A stretch of DNA of 64,000 nt from Trichuris trichiura (Eukaryota > Nematoda > Enoplea > Trichinellida > Trichuridae), in the NCBI GenBank assembly GCA_037903355.1, contig JBAJFE010000026.1, positions 1,860,001 to 1,924,000 of the forward strand, in the 5' to 3' direction. Both the position numbers and the translations under genes were made by a program. This document shows positions 58,275 to 64,000 of this stretch, piece after piece (the stretch's first letter is position 1; each line of letters begins with the position of its first letter). The notes below the pieces were generated by a model. It did no database searches, was not told the origin of the DNA, and saw nothing but the letters and a program-made list of their open reading frames with translations.

Positions 58275-61200
58275 ATGGATTTTCCATTCGGGGAAGTTTT
58301 ACTGCCTTTTAGTCGAGCAGTTGACATGGAGGCAAACTTTACGGACGAAGTGGAACTTGCCTACAGCATTGTATGGTCAGGAGATGAGTTGAAGACTTTC
58401 CATCCGCGAACAATAGTCGTCGCTTTCGGGCGAGACGCCGATGGTTATTATGCGTTGTTGCTTGTCGGCTTGTGGCAGTGTCGCTGTTTTAGCATTCATG
58501 AAAACTTACACAAACACAAGCGCCATGGTTGAAATTTGCAAGATGAACATATTTCGAAAATTCGTGAGCGATGAAACGCAACCTTCGAAGAAACCTTGTT
58601 CCACGATCACATTTTACAAGCCTGGTTCATCCAAAGCATTGCTCTGTTGCGTACCTTCCTTAATTGACGAGAACTTATCAGTGGAAGTGGTCGAACAGGT
58701 GTGTAAAGCCGCTTGCGTGTGTTTCTATGGGACCGCATGGGTTGCTAATGCTTTTCTAAATTCGTGTACACCTACAAAGCAATATTACTTGGCAAAATGT
58801 AGAATGCCACAAACGGGCACAGATCCAGTTGCCCTATTGAGCCATGAGATGCGTAGTTTTGCGTCAGTTATCTTTTTTACTCCACTGTTTGACTCCTAAG
58901 CGTTGGGTTTGGGCTTAGGCTTAGTCGTCAAGTTGAAGTTGAACTTTTTTTTGAAGACAGTCATTGTGTCTAAACACCATAAGGTGCACGCATATGCTTA
59001 AACTAGAGTGTCATGTTTTGCCGCGCACGGTTTTGAAGCGAGCACTTGATTCTTACTAGTCCAATGTGATACCTGACGGATGACTGTCGCCGCTAGACCA
59101 GATTTAGGTTAGGAGACATTGTGTTGCGTTGGCCACTCTTTGGGGGCTACCTTTTTACGGCAGTTTCATTTACATAGAGTGCATAATGCAGCATAATCTG
59201 ATTCGCGAGCGACAGTTACACGTCATTTAACTGTACGACTGCAAATAAAATCCATGCATCAAACCGTGTGCTGCAAAGACGTGGCGGACTCGCTTTAATT
59301 GCTTGAGCATTGACGCTGGTCAGACCGGGCGGCTGAGGGCAACTACGGCGCCACTTTAAATAGCCGACGCTTGAGAGATTTTTTACTTTGTTAATAAAAA
59401 GTTTGAATTACAAACAGTGACTGCAACAGCATTTCGTTGATAGGCTCGATGGACTTTGAACTATGCACTATCGTTAGTTGCATTTATAAAGGCTGTTTTT
59501 TCAACTGTTGCTGCAATGTGGGAAGTAAATTGGTCAGGAGGGGCGGCTTTTTGTCTGACTTCATTTTTATGGCAAAAGTTAAGTTCTTGTTAAGGTGGCA
59601 AAAGAGAAATTCCTCCTTTTCATTTTTTGGCAACAAACGTTCCGCCCATTTAAGGTCATAACACCCTTGGACCCTTGGAGTTATCTGATGTGGGGAATAG
59701 ATTTTCTTATTCAAAAGTTTCCATGCCTGACGACAAACTGTTTTCCATTGTAGACGTGGAGAAAAATTGTGTTAGCCTAAGGTGCCCGCATGAAGAGACA
59801 ATATTCATTCTTGTTGACTAAGTTCGTTTCTTTAGTTTTCTTGGAGGACTGATGTTTTAAATATTTGGGCTGTTGTTCTTTATAGCTGCGTTTATATTCT
59901 GTTGCTTTGAAAAAGGTGAAGCCAGTACAAAGGTGAACTAAAACGTGTCTGTTTGCAGGTACCATATGAAGTTTACTGTATTTTATTGCATTTGAAAAGC
60001 TGTTTGATCATCGCCTTTGATTTGATGCGTTTAATTCTGTGTTGTCTAAAATTGAGATTTGTTGAGATAACGATCTATAACGTTTCAAGAACTTTAGAAA
60101 AGCAAATTTTGCAAGTCACTGTTGTAAGTAGCTAGTAGCCGGAGGTTTAAGCTCTTAGCTGAACAGCATACGAGGATGCAATCTGAAAGTTCTAGTTCCT
60201 CATCTTATTATGATATTGAACCGTCATGAAAATGTGCGTGCCCGTTACAAGACTTCCTGTATGCAATATTACCGTCGCATCCATATTCGTTGGTTAATGA
60301 AGGTGCTAGGAGCAATGAAGATAGTTCATTCTGAAAGTGTAATTAGCTTTTCAAATCGTTTATTATTTGCCTTTCCATCCCTCACAGGTCGCTTCTACTA
60401 CGCTACGGCGCACATTTAAGTCTTTCTAACAGCATGACACGTTACTTGGAAATCAATGGTCCCTGTTTGGTAGTTTAATTTTACGCATTCGTAATACTTG
60501 ACGACGTTTTCCGAAGGCTTTTATTAATAGAATGTAAATAGCTCTTTCCATTACGACGTTAGTTCGTAATAGCCTTCGCCATCCGATGTTGTCCATCTTC
60601 CGCGCAGCAGACGGAACATACGCGTGGCGTGCTCGTCGTTAACAATGAAAAATCTAATGGCATTTGACTTTTTCATTTCGTCCAATGAGTAGGTTAGCAA
60701 TTGCTTTGCCTAATTTTTTCATTGTCTGATTTTGCACTGACAATTTCGCATATTTTTGTCATTTCGTTCGTACCGAATTAATTTTGGAACAGATTCCTTC
60801 AGCGACGAGGAGGTGATTAACAGAAAGGAATGAAAAATTGGCCAACTAACGGTGAACTGTGGTCATTTCTATTATTAGCTCTCCAACAAAGTTGCGCTAA
60901 TTTTGTCATTCCATTAAGGGCTCGCAAGTGAGGGGAGCAATGAAGTGATTGAAATTTCCAAATCTGTGTTGCAGTGATCTAATTTTCAATTAACGAAAGC
61001 GGTACGACGATCTAATACTTTTCGATGGAGCTTAGCTTTTCTCCAGTTTGCCTTATTGACTTTTTTGCAACTTTAAAACTTGTCGATCAAAATGCGTAAA
61101 TTTACGACGAATTCTTTAGGCTAACATCTGCAATAGCATCACTCTTTTCCTTTTTTGCAATTGACATTTTGTTAACCTATCGTGACAGTCATTTTTTATT

Positions 61201-62945
61201 GAAATTTGCTACTTTCTGGCAGACGGGAATCTAACCAAATGACATTTTCCGCATGCCATGCTAACATGTTTACTATGTTATATTGTTCTAGCTATATTGC
61301 AAGTATGCAGCTGTATTTGACTACGGAACTGTTGTTGTGCTAAAACTGTATGAACGATAAACGTGAAACGAGTAATTTCTGAATCATACATTGGCAATAA
61401 CAATTTCTTAATGTGCCTATTGCTTTTAATATAAGACCGCCTATCAACATGCGAAGTCAGCGGATGTCTTCCGCGTACGTTTTCAATAGCCTCTGCGCAT
61501 TTCAACGTATAAACAATAAATTTATTGCGCGTGGGACAAAAGTAGTTATCGTCTGCCCAGTGTTAAGGCGATCTTCAAGCAAGCTGTTTCAGAATATCGT
61601 TCAGTGAACGTTGGTTTAACCGTTTCTTAACAAGCACAAATTGTTTGTTTTACTAATTTTTCAATGCGTGGTTCACCTTTTAAGGTTCCGCGGTAAGAGA
61701 TAGCTAATGCTAAAATTCATACGGTTAACATTCTCGAAATCGGGTTTGCTTGTAGTAACTTTTGGTTATTCCCCTACTTTAAAGCTAGGAGTAACTGCTA
61801 GACGCTGGCAGAGTCTTAACTATTCTCTCTTCTGCTCTAAAGTGATCGAGCAATATTGCAATGATTCAGAGTTCAGTTTCAAACATTTGCTTACTGAACC
61901 CAACTTGGGCAGAATGTGGCAAAATAGTCTACTTTTGTAAAGTTGTAACGTGTATGGGTAATTTAGAAATGTTGATTTCGTTAGCACTTTTTCGATTATA
62001 AGTACGACCTTGTCAATCAATGACTTCCAAACGCTGTCTAACGTGCCCTATTTGGCTTTCTATTGTTATCATTCTTTCCGCTTGTTAGTATGATAGCGAG
62101 TTGCGATTTAATGGGCCATTTGGAATACTAACTTCCTTTTTTCAGCTGTTTAACCGCCTAAGCCACCCACCGCAGTTAGTTTATACGTTGTCATCAGCTC
62201 CAAGCCAACAGTACCGATCTTTTCTTGGGGAATCGTTGAAGGAGGACGATTGTTTCCTTCGTTATTTGGCCACATCGCATTTCCATAAAGAGCAACTATC
62301 AGTGCTCCAGAACGACTGTCGACCTTTGATAGGAAATATGATTAGTCACCTCCCAGCTGCAGGTATGTGTGTACTCAATTATTCTTTTGTAGCGTTTAGT
62401 TGCTGACGAAATTTCTTTTTCAGTGATAACGTACTGCGAAATGCACTCCATAGCGGCTGTTGCTTTTGTTGCCTACAAGCCTTCATCGTTTGAAACAGTC
62501 GATAGCGTTCGTTCTTTCGTCGCCCTTAAGCGTCTATCGCCGCTGAAGCCTTTCCTTGACCACGTACGCGTTTGTTCTTTCTTATGATAAAAAAATCTTG
62601 TAATGCCTAATATGTCACTATCTGTGATATTTTCAAATCTACCTCATTGTCAAAATTCTCGAAAAACCGCAATGTAGGGGCGAGGCGTTTCTCGTTCGAC
62701 CCTATAAGCGCAGCGTCGATTTCTGCGCTTACAAAGGTTGGTTGTTGGTTTTTTGTTTCGAGGTTTGAGCGTTAGAAAGTACCGTCGCACTCTCAAATGT
62801 CAAAAAGACTTAATAAAGGCAATTTGCAATGGATTGTTTTTTTAAATGTTGAACATTTCTTCCTTTTAAGGTTCCGTCGAAGGAAATTGAAGAGCGACTG
62901 CAGCTGTTGCACAATCAAGGTGGTAGCGTGGGGCTATATATTTGA
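58275..62945 (+). CDS. PSMG1: PSMG1 (PAC1) proteasome assembly chaperone, five exons
   Basis: Exons 58275-58443, 58493-58698, 62146-62362, 62424-62563 and 62871-62945 join in phase to 268 residues (human 288). Landmarks against human PSMG1: FPFGEV near the start; TIVVAFGRDADAFM (human IIAIGNNAVAFL); FYKPGSSKALLCCV; VVEQLFNRL; SHLPAAGVITYCEMHSI (human DLPAAVLSYCQVW); and a C-terminal VPSKEIEERLQLL with a final YI before the stop. PSMG1 pairs with PSMG2 to guide alpha-ring assembly of the 20S proteasome in the cytosol. A 49-nt intron at 58444-58492 resolves what would otherwise look like a frameshift. Intron 2 is 3.4 kb. The ATG follows TCCGTAG by six bases. The final residues lack the usual HbYX triad at the extreme end (LYI), so ring docking may differ. 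Confidence 0.85.
58699..62145 (+). other. Large PSMG1 intron
   Basis: About 3.4 kb between a CAG-GTGTGT donor and a CTTTTTTCAG acceptor. T-rich on the plus strand. Open frames inside it are short and unsupported; no nested gene was identified. Confidence 0.65.
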
Positions 62946-63924
62946 CAAGAAAAAGTTGCCATTGGTTTGCTCACGTTTGGATCGATGTTTTCCGATTGAA
63001 AAGGTGAAATGTCACTTCGACTCAGCAGAGTGATTGGCGGTAACTCTAAGCAAATTTTTTTTGGCTTTTCGTCGCCAAAGTCTGCCATCAAGTAGTTGTT
63101 GCCAGATGGATGTGCAGCCTTCTCAGTTCATTAGTTTCAACAAAATGCAAATGAGTACTGCCGTTCAAGTTCATTGGTTCCTTTGTGCTTTTGAATAGTT
63201 ATCAGCTGCCACAGCGTATTAACCCTTGCGAACGATATATTCAGCCAATCCGTGTAACGCGATAACATTTCCATTAAGACGTGTGGCAATTCTAAAGCAT
63301 TATTATTCGCTAATCGATCCAGCTTGTTTGGGTTACACATTGTCTTAACTGCGTACGCGTGGTTGCTTTCGTTACTTGCAGCGGAAAATATTTGGCGGGA
63401 ATATTTCTTGGGTTCAGTTAGGCAGATTTCCCACCGGTATATTGAGAACAAGGAGGACGTCTACACTTTGTTAATAATTCAACCTTCCTACTACACATGA
63501 GTTGATTTTTGTAACATTAAACAATATGCGTGTTCAATTCAAAAATCTATCCGCAGCAGCGTAGAATATTTTTGTGTCTCCATCGACAGCACGACGATAG
63601 CATCGTCTCATCAGCAGTGAGTAATTTCTGTCAGAGAACTAGTAATGCATTCATTGGTTAGGATTGTAATATAAAAAACGGCATATCGTTTAACTGTAAC
63701 CAATTCACGTAACGTCCTTGTTCCTGTTTCATTGTGAATTGTCCAATCTCAAGCATACGCGACTACGCGGCTTTGCTCAATTTGAATATGTTATCCATTT
63801 CTTAGAAATCAAAATACCACACCATGCTTTTACGGTCGTGAATGTTTTGTTTACTATGCTGACTACGAGGAGACCAAAATTCCGAAAAGCTACATACAGG
63901 ACAAATTGACCGTAGCAACATGGA
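62946..63924. other. Intergenic, no gene recognised
   Basis: About 1 kb between PSMG1 and the next gene start. A minus-strand open frame at 63137-63451 starts at a non-ATG codon and matches nothing known. GACCGTAG at 63908-63915 is an acceptor-like site before the next ATG. Confidence 0.5.
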
Positions 63925-64000
63925 ATGAAATTACACTACTTTAGCGCTTTGTTTGCCAGTATTTCCGTGTTGCTTTTAGTATCTGGTTTGCTGTCTTTCT
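63925..64000 (+). CDS. Start of a gene with a signal peptide (cut by window end)
   Basis: ATG at 63925 opens MKLHYFSALFASISVLLLVS followed by a further hydrophobic GLLSF before the window ends. This is a textbook signal peptide or signal anchor: one basic residue then about 20 hydrophobic residues. It follows an acceptor-like CGTAG by nine bases; an out-of-frame ATG-GAA-TGA sits at 63920. The product cannot be named from 25 residues. Confidence 0.55.
   Translation, partial: MKLHYFSALFASISVLLLVSGLLSF

Noticed and set aside
58441..58899. Overlapping frame change in PSMG1 that looked like a frameshift or a second gene
   Set aside because: A 49-nt intron (58444-58492, GTTATT..GTTTTAG) joins the frames in phase and aligns without gaps to PSMG1. 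The frame past 58698 is intron sequence.
63137..63451. 104-codon minus-strand open frame
   Set aside because: It starts at a non-ATG codon, matches nothing known, and has no flanking splice signals I trust.

Overview
The window reads as nuclear DNA of a nematode, most likely a clade I (Trichinellida) worm such as a whipworm (Trichuris). The grounds are intron-containing animal genes, many 43-58 nt introns with GT..AG ends, very compact genes, and a matching set of metazoan orthologues. The species call is an inference; no rRNA or mitochondrial marker is present. Exon models were assembled by eye from splice signals, phase and resemblance to known families. Where a model is called complete, the summed exon length divides by three.

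Layout. 0.4-1.3 kb: three candidate exons of an unrecognised plus-strand gene. 1.6-5.9 kb: an apparently intact Ty3/Gypsy LTR retrotransposon on the minus strand, with both LTRs, a 5-bp target duplication, gag and pol. 9.8-12.3 kb: a nine-exon SLC36-type amino-acid transporter (+). 13.0-18.2 kb: a complete ten-exon TRIM9/MADD-2 orthologue (-), convergent with the transporter. 18.2-27.6 kb: a 9.4-kb stretch with no recognised gene, flanked by two divergent genes whose relatives are neuronal (TRIM9, Stum). 27.6-30.9 kb: a Stum/SPEC3-family membrane protein (+). 31.2-32.1 kb: a BAG2 orthologue (-).

32.1-41.4 kb is a direct tandem duplication of about 3.35 kb. Each copy carries a multi-exon minus-strand gene I could not name. 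Copy A is split from the rest of its upstream region by a decayed 2.6-kb Tigger (Tc1/mariner-pogo) DNA transposon. Copy B keeps the unfilled site. One duplication breakpoint lies in the first exon of BAG2, so a second BAG2 5' end with ten codons now sits at the start of copy B.

41.7-42.3 kb holds a small putative secreted protein with unclear frame continuity. 42.6-43.8 kb holds a six-exon acidic/basic nuclear-type protein (-). From 46.4 to 63 kb four genes run head to tail on the plus strand: BRWD/PHIP (WD40, cryptic Tudor-like region, one full bromodomain and one eroded), TIGAR (fructose-2,6-bisphosphatase), LCLAT1 (lysocardiolipin-type acyltransferase) and PSMG1 (proteasome assembly chaperone 1). 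The last three start codons lie 2-9 nt after acceptor-like TAG/CAG sites, which suggests spliced-leader addition and perhaps an operon. The LCLAT1 intron contains a roughly 1.5-kb imperfect inverted repeat. At the right edge a new gene begins with a signal peptide.
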